Source of the DNA: an uncultured Eubacteriales bacterium
Lineage (GTDB): Bacteria > Bacillota > Clostridia > Oscillospirales > Oscillospiraceae
Length of the DNA: 19,357 nucleotides
Assembly: GCA_949744025.1 (NCBI GenBank)
Contig: CATJWA010000190.1
Coordinates: 1 to 19,357, forward strand
Direction of reading: 5' to 3'
The notes under the pieces were generated by a model. The model worked only from the letters and a program-made list of their open reading frames with translations. It was not told the origin of the DNA and did no database searches. Position 1 is the first letter of the stretch. Each line of letters starts with the position of its first letter. The position numbers and the translations under genes were made by a program. Below, piece after piece: positions 7,673-14,724 of this stretch.

Positions 7673-8406
7673 TACGCCGTCTCACCTCCGGCAAAATGCG
7701 GCGTCACCACCGCCTCGGGCGCGTGTGCGTCGCCGTCGTATATCACGTGCCCATCCTCCAGACGGATAATGCGCTGCGCCTGCACGGCGATTGAGTTGTC
7801 GTGCGTTATCAGCACAACGGTGTTGCCCTGCTCGTTGAGCTGCTTGAGCATGTTTATGACCTCGCGGCTGGTGCGCGAGTCCAGCGCGCCTGTCGGCTCG
7901 TCGGCCAGTATCACCGCCGGACGCCCCGCCAGCGCGCGGGCAATAGACACACGCTGCTGCTGTCCTCCGGACAGCTCGCTTGGCCGGTGCTTGAGCTTGT
8001 CGCCCAGACCCACCTGCTCGAGCACCTCCCTTGCGCGCGCACGCCGCTCCGCCTTGCCCATGCCCGCGTACATCAGCGGAATTTCCACGTTTTCCAGAAG
8101 GTTGAGCTTAGGCATGAGGTTGTACTGCTGAAAAATGAAGCCCAGAAGCTCGTTTCTTATCGCGGCAAGCTCGTTTCGGTTCATGCTGCCGACGTCGCGT
8201 CCGTCCAGCAGATAGGTGCCCGAGGTCGGCACGTCCAGACAGCCGATTATGTTCATGCAGGTCGATTTTCCCGAGCCGGACTGTCCGACTATTGCCACGA
8301 ACTCGCCCTTGTTTATGCTCATGGAGATGTGGTCCGCCGCGGCGACGGTATACTCGCCCATGTGATAGAGCTTGCACACGTCGCGAAATTCTATAAGAGA
8401 GCTCAA
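7672..8406 (-). CDS. ABC transporter ATP-binding protein, MacB/LolD subfamily (244 aa)
   Basis: This is the energy-supplying subunit of the MacAB-like exporter. It shows Walker A GQSGSGKST, the Q-loop FIFQQYNLMPKL, signature LSGGQQQR, Walker B VILADEPTGALD and the switch histidine in LITHD. Length and motif spacing match the MacB/LolD group. The start is a TTG at 8406-8404 that overlaps the TGA stop of the adaptor gene, with GGAAGGTGG nine or so bases upstream; no better start lies nearby. The adaptor, ATPase and permease genes overlap in sequence, which points to co-translation of a fixed complex. Confidence 0.95.
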   Translation of the reverse strand: MSSLIEFRDVCKLYHMGEYTVAAADHISMSINKGEFVAIVGQSGSGKSTCMNIIGCLDVPTSGTYLLDGRDVGSMNRNELAAIRNELLGFIFQQYNLMPKLNLLENVEIPLMYAGMGKAERRARAREVLEQVGLGDKLKHRPSELSGGQQQRVSIARALAGRPAVILADEPTGALDSRTSREVINMLKQLNEQGNTVVLITHDNSIAVQAQRIIRLEDGHVIYDGDAHAPEAVVTPHFAGGETA

Positions 8407-10088
8407 TTCGGACCGCCACCTTCCGTATAGGAGACATCGACGTTGCCGCCCATGGCCATGTACATTCCGTATATGTTGCTCGTCTGAGGAGGCATGTAGG
8501 CTATAGTGTCTCCCTCCTGAAGGCCGCTGACAATCTCGAAGTAATCTCCGTCTCCCACGCCGGTTTCGACCTCCACGTAGACATAGCCTTCGGGCGCGGG
8601 ACGGTCGATGGCGTTCGCCGCGCTGGGCGACGCCGCGGTTACAAGCACAACGGAGCTTCCGCCCGCCCCGCGGCTTATCGCCGTTCCGGGTATGGACAGG
8701 GCGTTTTCCACGCTGTCAACAACAACCTCCGCGTCCACGTTCATCCCCGGCAACAGTCCTCCCGTTTCGTCTATCCTCACCGTGACGGGGTATGAGGTTA
8801 TCCCTCCCGAGGTCGTTCCGGCCACAGACACCTTCGTTATCGTGCCCTCAAACTCCTCGTTCTTCACCGCGTCTGCGGTTATCCGCACCTTCTGTCCCAC
8901 CTTGACCGAGGAGATGTCCAGCTCGTCTATGTTCAGCACCATCTCAAGATAGCTCAGGTCGTATATCGTGCAAAGCTGCTTGCCAGCCTCTATCGTGTCG
9001 CCGGCCTTGTATTCCTTGTTCACCACGGTGCCGCCTATCGGCGAGGTTATGGTGTAGTTGTCAAGCTGCTCCCTGGTGTTTTCCATGGACAGCTCCGCGC
9101 TGCGCAGGTTGTCGGCCGCGTTCTGTATGCTGTCGTTGAGGCTCTTTCCCCCAAGCGTCACTACCGCCTGGTCCTTCGTCACATACGAGCCCTCCTGCAC
9201 GTTCACGGCCGTAACCGTGCCGCCGGAGCTCGCTGTCAGCATGCTCTCTGAGTTGCACTTGAACATTCCGCTGGCGGAGCAGCCGATGCCGTCCACCCTG
9301 GCCGTCGCGGCCTGTGTGCTGCTCAGTCCGCCGGGGTTATTCACAGCTATGGTGACATTCCTCGTTATCATGTTGCCCTGCCCCACAATGTCGCTGCCCG
9401 AAACCGATTCCACCGTACCCCAGAGCGTTTCAAAAGAGCCGTCGAGCGTGACCTCCGCGCTCTGTCCGGCGTAAAAGCTCAGCGCGTTGTCCGCCGGAAA
9501 GGGCAGCTCCAGCGTCATGGTGTCGCTGTCGCGTATGCTGCCGATAACCTGACCCGGCGAAACGTCGTCGCCGACCCTGACATCCAGCGAGTAAAGCGTA
9601 CCCGATGTGTTGGCCTTTATGTAACGCATATCCGCGGTGCTGCTGTAGCTGCGCCGGGCCTGGTTGAGCGAGAGCTCAGCGCGCTCGATGTTGTTGGCCA
9701 CGTCCGAGCTGTCCACCTCGTAGAGCACCGAGTCCTTTTCCACGATGTCGCCCTCCTCGAAGTCCGCGGCGAGCACCTCTCCCTCGATAAGCGTGGTCAG
9801 GGTGTAGGAGTTTGCCGGCTCAAGCGTGCCGCTGCCGGTCAGCGAGTGAACTATGGTCCGCTCCGCGACAGGCTCCTCCGTGTAGGCGGTCATGGCCTCA
9901 ATCATTTTTTTGCCGGTGGACACGGTGCGTATCACAAACGCGGCTATTATCAGCACAATCACGCCGAGGATTATCCAGCGTTTGAGATGCTTCGGCTTTT
10001 TGCGCCGGCTTTTCTTCGGTGCCGGTGCTTCCGCCGGCAGGTCATTAGTCGTCTGTTCCGTTTCGGTTTTGGGTTTCGTCGCAGTCAT
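8403..10088 (-). CDS. HlyD/MacA-type membrane fusion (adaptor) protein with duplicated core (561 aa)
   Basis: Adaptor proteins join the ABC pump to the outside and form a funnel. A charged Lys/Arg-rich cytoplasmic tail and one membrane anchor (about residues 38-54, WIILGVIVLIIAAFVI) are followed by a lipoyl-type half (GEVLAADFEEGDIVEKDSVL), a short helix, and a second half (GTLYSLDVRVGDDVSPGQVI). After a barrel-like region the same pattern returns: GGTVTAVNVQEGSYVTKDQA, a helix near 308-330, and GGTVVNKEYKAGDTIEAGKQ, then a second barrel and a C-terminal domain. Typical MacA is about 370 residues, so this looks like two adaptor cores in tandem. The ATG at 10088 has AAAGGAG nine bases before it. 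It is first in the operon, read from the promoter at 10207-10179. Confidence 0.9.
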   Translation of the reverse strand: MTATKPKTETEQTTNDLPAEAPAPKKSRRKKPKHLKRWIILGVIVLIIAAFVIRTVSTGKKMIEAMTAYTEEPVAERTIVHSLTGSGTLEPANSYTLTTLIEGEVLAADFEEGDIVEKDSVLYEVDSSDVANNIERAELSLNQARRSYSSTADMRYIKANTSGTLYSLDVRVGDDVSPGQVIGSIRDSDTMTLELPFPADNALSFYAGQSAEVTLDGSFETLWGTVESVSGSDIVGQGNMITRNVTIAVNNPGGLSSTQAATARVDGIGCSASGMFKCNSESMLTASSGGTVTAVNVQEGSYVTKDQAVVTLGGKSLNDSIQNAADNLRSAELSMENTREQLDNYTITSPIGGTVVNKEYKAGDTIEAGKQLCTIYDLSYLEMVLNIDELDISSVKVGQKVRITADAVKNEEFEGTITKVSVAGTTSGGITSYPVTVRIDETGGLLPGMNVDAEVVVDSVENALSIPGTAISRGAGGSSVVLVTAASPSAANAIDRPAPEGYVYVEVETGVGDGDYFEIVSGLQEGDTIAYMPPQTSNIYGMYMAMGGNVDVSYTEGGGPN

Positions 10089-10178
10089 ATGCGGGGGCTC
10101 CTTTCATACTCGGGTACACGGCCCCGTTCTTCGCTTCTCGGGACCGTTATTTTTAATTCCGGACTTGCTCAGCTATAA

Positions 10179-10207
10179 ATTACACCTTACACAAGCTGGA
10201 ATGTCAA
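10179..10207 (-). promoter_or_regulatory. Promoter of the adaptor-ABC-SLH operon
   Basis: On the minus strand a perfect TTGACA (10207-10202) is followed after 17 bases by TGTAAT (10184-10179). Transcription should start near 10172, giving a leader of about 84 bases. Confidence 0.75.
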
Positions 10208-10210
10208 CCT

Positions 10211-10238
10211 CTTTAACCCATTCTTAAGCTTTTCTTTA
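10211..10238 (-). promoter_or_regulatory. Three 11-bp-spaced TTAAG-like repeats next to the -35 box
   Basis: On the minus strand TAAAG (10238-10234), TTAAG (10227-10223) and TTAAAG (10216-10211) begin exactly 11 bases apart and end four bases before the -35 box. Direct repeats with one-helix-turn spacing just upstream of -35 are the usual binding arrangement of OmpR/PhoB-family response regulators. No such regulator lies in the window. Confidence 0.45.
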
Positions 10239-10323
10239 CATTTTCGCCGCTCAGAAGCATGAAAAAACAATTAGCTATTTAAAATTATACTCAGCCATCC
10301 TGAAACTGGCAAGGCAAATTGAT

Positions 10324-10351
10324 GAACATTTTTAGAACATTTTGTGAACAT
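10324..10351 (+). promoter_or_regulatory. Three 11-bp-spaced GAACAT direct repeats
   Basis: GAACAT occurs at 10324-10329, 10335-10340 and 10346-10351, exactly 11 bases apart; the first two copies extend to GAACATTTT. The array lies between the divergent adaptor operon and the symporter, about 80 bases before the symporter ribosome site. It is a likely operator for a protein that binds tandem sites. No clear -10/-35 pair for the symporter was found in 10352-10418. Confidence 0.5.
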
Positions 10352-10433
10352 GCCGCGCCGACACTCTGCGCGTAATTTCTCCGCCTGATGGAGTTAAACT
10401 GTCCTACTGCGTTTTTGTAAGGGGGAGTTTTCC

Positions 10434-11831
10434 ACGGCAGAGCTTTTAAATACTCTTAACAATTTTCTTTATAGCAGGCTGCTTATCGTGCTGCTGCTCG
10501 GCGCGGGAGTTTATTTCACGTTCCGCTGCGGTTTTGTGCAGCTTCGACTGCTGCCGGAGGCCCTGCGCGTAACATCGGAACGGCCGAAACAAGACGGCGC
10601 CGTGTCCTCCTTCGGGGCTCTGATGGTTTCGACCGCCTCGCGCGTGGGTACCGGCAACATAGTCGGCGTGTCCACGGCAATATGTATGGGTGGCAGCGGC
10701 GCGGTATTCTGGATGTGGCTTATCTCCCTCATAGGCGGCGCGACGGGCTTTGCCGAGTCCGTTCTTGCGCAGGTTTACAGGCGGCGCGACGGGCGCGGCG
10801 GCCTGTTCGGCGGTCCCGCCTGCTACATTGAGGCCGTCTCCGGCAGCCGCGCTCCCGCAGTGCTGTTTTGTCTCTGCCTAATCCTGACCTACGGGCTTGG
10901 CTTCAACATGCTCTCGTCGTACAACCTTCAGTCCTCCTTTTCAGGCTATGGCTTTTACCGCGCGGATATAACGCCGGCCATAATCGGCGCGGCTCTGGCG
11001 CTTGTCTGCCTGTTCTGCCTGCTTGGCGGCGAGGGACAAATCGTCAAAATAAGCGAGACGCTTGTACCGCTCATGGCGCTGACATACCTCTGCACGGCGC
11101 TCATCGTAGTCCTTCGGAATATACATATTCTACCCGGAGCGCTTGCCGAGATATTTCGCTGCGCCTTTGACGCGCGCGCAATCTTCTCCGGCTTTGCCGG
11201 CTCCTGCGTCATGTACGGCGTGCGCCGCGGCCTGTTTTCAAACGAGGCCGGTGTCGGCTCGGCGCCTAACGCCGCGGCCAGCGCGCAGGTGTCCCACCCC
11301 GTCAAGCAGGGGCTTGTACAAACCCTGTCGGTCCTTATCGACAGCGCGCTGTGTACGGCCACGGCGCTGATGTGCCTGTGCTCAGGGGTCTCTCCCTCCC
11401 CCGCTCTTGCCGGTATGCCATACGTCCAGACCGCGGCGGAGATGAGCTTCGGCGCGGCCGGTCCGGTGTTTATCACCGCGGCAATGGTGCTCTTTGCCTT
11501 CACCTCGCTGCTGGGCAATTTCTTTTACATAGACAACTGCCTGACCTATATTCTCCGCCGCCGTCCGCCGCGGCTGCTGTCCGAGAGCGCGCGCCTTATC
11601 GCCTGCATACTGAGCTTTCTCGGCTGTGTAAGCCCCATGGAGCTTGTCTGGAACGTCGCCGACGCGCTCATGGGTGCGATGTGCCTGCTCAACCTCCCCG
11701 CCCTACTCGCCCTCTCCGGCGAGGTTCGCCGCTGCCTCGACGACTACCTCAGACAGCGCCGCGCAGGCATGGACCCTGAGTTTGACGGCTGGAAATCCGT
11801 CAAGAAAGCAAAAGCTGAGCCGCGGCCATAA
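10434..11831 (+). CDS. Sodium/alanine-type symporter, AGCS family, with apparent ACG start (465 aa)
   Basis: AGCS proteins import alanine or glycine with Na+ (or H+). Family features include FVQLRLLPEALR, SSFGALMVSTASRVGTGNIVGVSTAI, GGSGAVFWMWLISLIGGATGFAES, GPACYIEA and the RRGLFSNEAGVGSAPNAAA signature. About ten to eleven membrane segments are visible. The first normal start codon, GTG at 10488, falls inside the first membrane segment. The frame remains open upstream, and the family-like N-terminus ELLNTLNNFLYSRLLIVLLLG is encoded there. GGGGGAG at 10421-10427 lies six bases before an ACG at 10434. In the open stretch after the stop at 10395 there is no in-frame ATG, GTG or TTG before 10488. 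I therefore place the start at ACG 10434; an ATG-to-ACG mutation that lowers or abolishes expression is equally possible. Confidence 0.85.
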   Translation, partial: TAELLNTLNNFLYSRLLIVLLLGAGVYFTFRCGFVQLRLLPEALRVTSERPKQDGAVSSFGALMVSTASRVGTGNIVGVSTAICMGGSGAVFWMWLISLIGGATGFAESVLAQVYRRRDGRGGLFGGPACYIEAVSGSRAPAVLFCLCLILTYGLGFNMLSSYNLQSSFSGYGFYRADITPAIIGAALALVCLFCLLGGEGQIVKISETLVPLMALTYLCTALIVVLRNIHILPGALAEIFRCAFDARAIFSGFAGSCVMYGVRRGLFSNEAGVGSAPNAAASAQVSHPVKQGLVQTLSVLIDSALCTATALMCLCSGVSPSPALAGMPYVQTAAEMSFGAAGPVFITAAMVLFAFTSLLGNFFYIDNCLTYILRRRPPRLLSESARLIACILSFLGCVSPMELVWNVADALMGAMCLLNLPALLALSGEVRRCLDDYLRQRRAGMDPEFDGWKSVKKAKAEPRP

Positions 11832-11849
11832 GCCGCGGCTCCAAGCTTT
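11811..11849. terminator. Bidirectional terminator between the symporter and pnp
   Basis: AAAGCT plus GAGCCGCGGC (11811-11826) pairs with GCCGCGGCTC (11832-11841) and AGCTTT (11844-11849), with a CATAA loop and a two-base bulge. The symporter stop codon (11829-11831) lies in the loop. T-rich ends on both strands suit convergent genes. Confidence 0.8.
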
Positions 11850-11862
11850 ACTGAATATTAAC

Positions 11863-13989
11863 TTAATCCTTTAGGCCCTGCTGCTCGCGCTCCTTGAGCG
11901 CGTCCTTGCGGCTGAGGTTGACGCGGCCCCGGTCGTCTATCTCGGTTACCTTGACCCATGTGTGGTCGCCGATGTTGAGCACGTCCTCAACCTTTTCTGT
12001 ACGCTTGAATTCCAGATCCTTTATGTGGACCATGCCGTCCTTGCCCGGCACGAGCTCCACAAAGGCGCCTATCGGGATTATGCGCACAACCTTGCCGTAG
12101 TAGAGCTGTCCCACAACCGGCTCAAACACGATGTTTTCAATCGTGGTGCGCGCGGCGCGGCAGGCCTCGATGTCCTCGGAGGCGATATAGATGTTGCCGT
12201 CGTCGTTGATGTCTATCTTGCAGCCGGTGTCGGCGGTTATCTTCTGGATAACCTTGCCGCCGGAGCCTATAACCTCGCGAATCTTGTCGGGGTTAATCTT
12301 CATCTGAATCATCTTCGGCGCGGTCTTGGCCAGCTCCTTGCGCGGCTCGGGAATAGCGGGAAGAATTATCTGGTCGAGAATGTCAAAGCGAGCCTCCTTC
12401 GTGATGCGGAAAGCCTCCTTGATTATCTCGTGCTTGAGTCCGTCGTTTTTCAGGTCCATCTGGATTGCGGTGATGCCGTCCTTGGTGCCGGCAACCTTGA
12501 AGTCCATCTCGCCGTGGAAGTCCTCCACGCCCTGAATATCGATGAATGTGGTAAAGTCGTCGCCGTCCTGAATAAGTCCGCAGGAGATGCCCGCTACAGG
12601 AGCCTTTATCGGCACTCCGGCGTCCATGAGCGCCATGGTGGTGCCGCACACAGATCCCTGAGAGGTCGAGCCGTTGGAGGACAGCACCTCGCTGACCACG
12701 CGGATGGCGTAGGGGAACTCCTCAACCGGCGGAATAACCGCCTCAAGCGCCTTTTCAACAAGCGCGCCGTGGCCGTACTCGCGGCGGCTGGTGCTGCGGG
12801 AGGCACGCGCCTCGCCGGTGGAATAGGAGGGCATGTTGTAGTGGTGCAGGAAGCGCTTTTCCGTCTCCTCCCATATCGTGTCCAGCTTCTGGTTCATCGA
12901 CAGGGTGTTGAGCGTGGCGATGGACAGCACCTGGGTCTGTCCGCGGGTGAAAAGGCCCGAGCCATGCACGCCCGGAATAAGTCCGACCTCGGAGGCGAGG
13001 GGGCGAATCTCGTTCATGGCGCGGCCGTCAACACGCTTGCCGGCCAGCAGCCACTTTTTGACGACCTTCTTCTGCAGCTTGTAGAGTATCTCGTCCATGT
13101 ACTGCATCAGGTCCGGATGCTCCTCGCCGTACTTCTCCTCGACCATGCTTATCCACTCGTTTACGCGCGCTTCACGCACGTTCTTGTCGTCGGTGTCCAT
13201 GCAGTGCTCCATGGACTCGAACTCATTTGCAGCCAGCTTTTCAAACAGCTCGTCGTCAAAGGCCGCATGCTCGTAGGAAAACTTCGGCTTGCCAATCTCC
13301 GCGACCATTTTATCGATCAGGTCAAGCACGCACTGCACCTTCTCGTGGGCCTGTACAATGCCCTCATACATCACGTCGTCGGGGACCTCTTTTGCCTCGG
13401 ACTCAATCATGACAATCTTCTTGTGTGTGGCGGCGATGGTGGTGGTCATGAGGTTGCGCTCGCGCTCTTCCTTAGTGGGGTTGAACAGGTAATTCTTGCC
13501 GTCCCAGCCGAGCACTATGCCGGCAATGGGCCCGTTGAAGGGTACATCTGAGATTGCCACGGCGGCGGCGGCGCCTATCATGGCCGTAATCTCGGGCGAG
13601 CAGTCCCGGTCAATGTTGAGCACGTCGCAGGAGATAACCACGTCGTTGCGCAGGTCCGAGGGGAACAGCGGGCGCATCGGGCGGTCAATAAGGCGCGAGG
13701 CCAGCACGGCCGGCAGTGAGGGGCGCCCCTCGCGGCGCATGAAGCTGCCTGGAATGCGTCCCACGGCGTAGAGCTTCTCGTTGAAGTCCACGGCGAGGGG
13801 GAAGTAGTCAATGCCGTCCTTCGGGCGGGCCGAGGCGGTTACGGTGCACAGAATAGTGGTCTCTCCGTACTGAACGAGCACGGCCGCGTTGCACAGCTCG
13901 GCCATCTTGCCAACCTGCATCTTCAGCGGGCGGCCGCAGAAGTCTATCTCGTAATTTTTTACGTCAAACTGCTTTTTGTTGATTATCAT
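11863..13989 (-). CDS. pnp: Polynucleotide phosphorylase (708 aa)
   Basis: PNPase degrades RNA 3' to 5' using phosphate and can add tails. The domain order is complete: first RNase PH core (residues about 10-145, with FMRREGRPS and RLIDRPMRPLFP), helical linker, second RNase PH core (GQTQVLSIATL, STSRREYGHGALVEKAL, and HGEMDFKVAGTKDG with the metal-binding aspartate), KH domain (DKIREVIGSGGKVIQKI) and S1 domain (GQLYYGKVVRIIPIGAFVEL). The length is normal. I use the ATG at 13989-13987, which gives the usual MxxNKKxF-like beginning. An in-frame ATG at 14019 lies inside a terminator-like hairpin and upstream of AAAGGAG. That site is 14 bases from the chosen ATG, somewhat far. The gene follows rpsO, the classic order. 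Confidence 0.96.
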   Translation of the reverse strand: MIINKKQFDVKNYEIDFCGRPLKMQVGKMAELCNAAVLVQYGETTILCTVTASARPKDGIDYFPLAVDFNEKLYAVGRIPGSFMRREGRPSLPAVLASRLIDRPMRPLFPSDLRNDVVISCDVLNIDRDCSPEITAMIGAAAAVAISDVPFNGPIAGIVLGWDGKNYLFNPTKEERERNLMTTTIAATHKKIVMIESEAKEVPDDVMYEGIVQAHEKVQCVLDLIDKMVAEIGKPKFSYEHAAFDDELFEKLAANEFESMEHCMDTDDKNVREARVNEWISMVEEKYGEEHPDLMQYMDEILYKLQKKVVKKWLLAGKRVDGRAMNEIRPLASEVGLIPGVHGSGLFTRGQTQVLSIATLNTLSMNQKLDTIWEETEKRFLHHYNMPSYSTGEARASRSTSRREYGHGALVEKALEAVIPPVEEFPYAIRVVSEVLSSNGSTSQGSVCGTTMALMDAGVPIKAPVAGISCGLIQDGDDFTTFIDIQGVEDFHGEMDFKVAGTKDGITAIQMDLKNDGLKHEIIKEAFRITKEARFDILDQIILPAIPEPRKELAKTAPKMIQMKINPDKIREVIGSGGKVIQKITADTGCKIDINDDGNIYIASEDIEACRAARTTIENIVFEPVVGQLYYGKVVRIIPIGAFVELVPGKDGMVHIKDLEFKRTEKVEDVLNIGDHTWVKVTEIDDRGRVNLSRKDALKEREQQGLKD

Positions 13990-14017
13990 GTTTATATCGT
14001 GTTCTCCTTTCAAAATC

Positions 14018-14042
14018 AAAAAAGAGACACAGTCTCTTTTTT
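14018..14042 (-). terminator. Hairpin in the pnp leader (terminator or RNase target)
   Basis: An 11-bp perfect stem AAAAAAGAGAC/GTCTCTTTTTT (14018-14028 with 14032-14042) with a three-base loop lies about 29 bases upstream of the pnp start. On the minus strand the T-run is followed by GATTTTG. It could be an attenuator for pnp; PNPase-linked leader hairpins are known in other bacteria, but a link here is inferred. Confidence 0.55.
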
Positions 14043-14230
14043 GAGTGGCTTCGCTACGCTCTGCGCCTCGGTTGCCCGCCTGTGGCGTGCAATTCGACGC
14101 TCGCTACGCGCAAAGTGTTTTTTTCGACGTACACACCGCCGGAAAAAACGATTTAAACCTATTCGCGGCGTGCGCGCCGCGAACTCTGCGAGGCACGCTA
14201 TCATTTGCGCGGGGCTTGTCCATAAAATTT
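14043..14230. other. Structured non-coding spacer between rpsO and pnp
   Basis: No credible gene is present. The stretch contains TCGCTACGC twice, exactly 50 bases apart (14051-14059 and 14101-14109). It also holds a perfect 9-bp hairpin TTCGCGGCG-TGCG-CGCCGCGAA at 14162-14183 and runs of T or A. The GC-rich, repeat-rich look resembles a dispersed intergenic element rather than a simple leader. No convincing pnp promoter was found in it. Confidence 0.45.
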
Positions 14231-14257
14231 CAGGGGACAATATTGAATTGTCCCCTG
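14231..14257 (-). terminator. Terminator after rpsO
   Basis: CAGGGGACAAT (14231-14241) pairs perfectly with ATTGTCCCCTG (14247-14257) across ATTGA. On the minus strand it is followed by AAATTTTATGG, a weak T-tract, so some read-through into pnp is likely. It lies about 40 bases after the rpsO stop. Confidence 0.7.
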
Positions 14258-14295
14258 AACAAAAACCTTCATACCCTTCGGAAAAGGCTGGTCCC

Positions 14296-14562
14296 TTACT
14301 TGCGGATGCCCAGCTTTGCAATTATCGCACGATAGCGTTCGATGTCCTTCTTCGTGAGATAGTCCAGCAGACGGCGGCGCTTACCGACCATCTTGTACAT
14401 GCCCAGACGGCTGTGGTCGTCGTTGGGATGCTCTTTCAGATGCGCGGTGAGCTGGCGGATGCGCTCGGTGAGTATTGCAATCTGGACCTCGGGGGAACCG
14501 GTGTCGCTCTCGTGAGTCTTGTTGGCCTCGATTACTTCGGCCTTCTGAGTTTTGGTAATCAT
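14296..14562 (-). CDS. rpsO: 30S ribosomal protein S15 (88 aa)
   Basis: S15 binds 16S rRNA at a three-way junction early in small-subunit assembly and often represses its own mRNA. The sequence is a full-length S15: TGSPEVQIAILTERI, LTAHLKEHPNDDHSRLGMYKMVGKRRRLLDYL and the terminal YRAIIAKLGIRK. The ATG at 14562 is preceded by AAAGGA nine bases upstream. A promoter at 14684-14656 gives a leader of about 87 bases, long enough for an S15-binding autoregulatory fold, although I cannot confirm such a fold by eye. Confidence 0.97.
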   Translation of the reverse strand: MITKTQKAEVIEANKTHESDTGSPEVQIAILTERIRQLTAHLKEHPNDDHSRLGMYKMVGKRRRLLDYLTKKDIERYRAIIAKLGIRK

Positions 14563-14655
14563 TTGAAACTGTCCTTTCTGTTTTTTTAATCCGTCCGGCC
14601 AAGTAAGGGGGCGAAAGGTACTCCCAAAACTGAGCGCGGCGGCACAAGCTTGTTT

Positions 14656-14684
14656 ACTCTATCATATTTTCCGCTGTTTGTAAA
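14656..14684 (-). promoter_or_regulatory. Promoter of rpsO
   Basis: On the minus strand TTTACA (14684-14679), a 17-base spacer, then TAGAGT (14661-14656). Predicted start near 14650. It lies 40 bases after the EutH stop, where no terminator was seen. Confidence 0.55.
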
Positions 14685-14724
14685 GCGTTATCATAATCTT
14701 TTCTGAAAAATTCTGCATGAAATG

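Noticed and set aside
10286..10291. TATACT as a -10 box for the symporter
   Set aside because: No acceptable -35 box 16-18 bases upstream, and it would place the GAACAT array downstream of the start with a long leader; left unassigned.
10388..10420. Ten-codon upstream frame (ATG to TAA) ending at the symporter ribosome site
   Set aside because: The position is suggestive of a leader peptide or translational coupling, but it has no ribosome site and its sequence gives no regulatory meaning.
11962..13551. Long 529-codon open frame on the plus strand
   Set aside because: It lies fully antisense to pnp, in GC-rich sequence where opposite-strand frames often stay open, and resembles no protein family.
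14045..14335. 96-codon open frame across the rpsO-pnp spacer
   Set aside because: It runs through three strong hairpins and into the rpsO 3' end, has no ribosome site, and has no coding character.
14563..14650. Defined S15-binding leader RNA before rpsO
   Set aside because: The leader has a suitable length and GC-rich segments, but I could not fold a convincing known S15 motif by eye.
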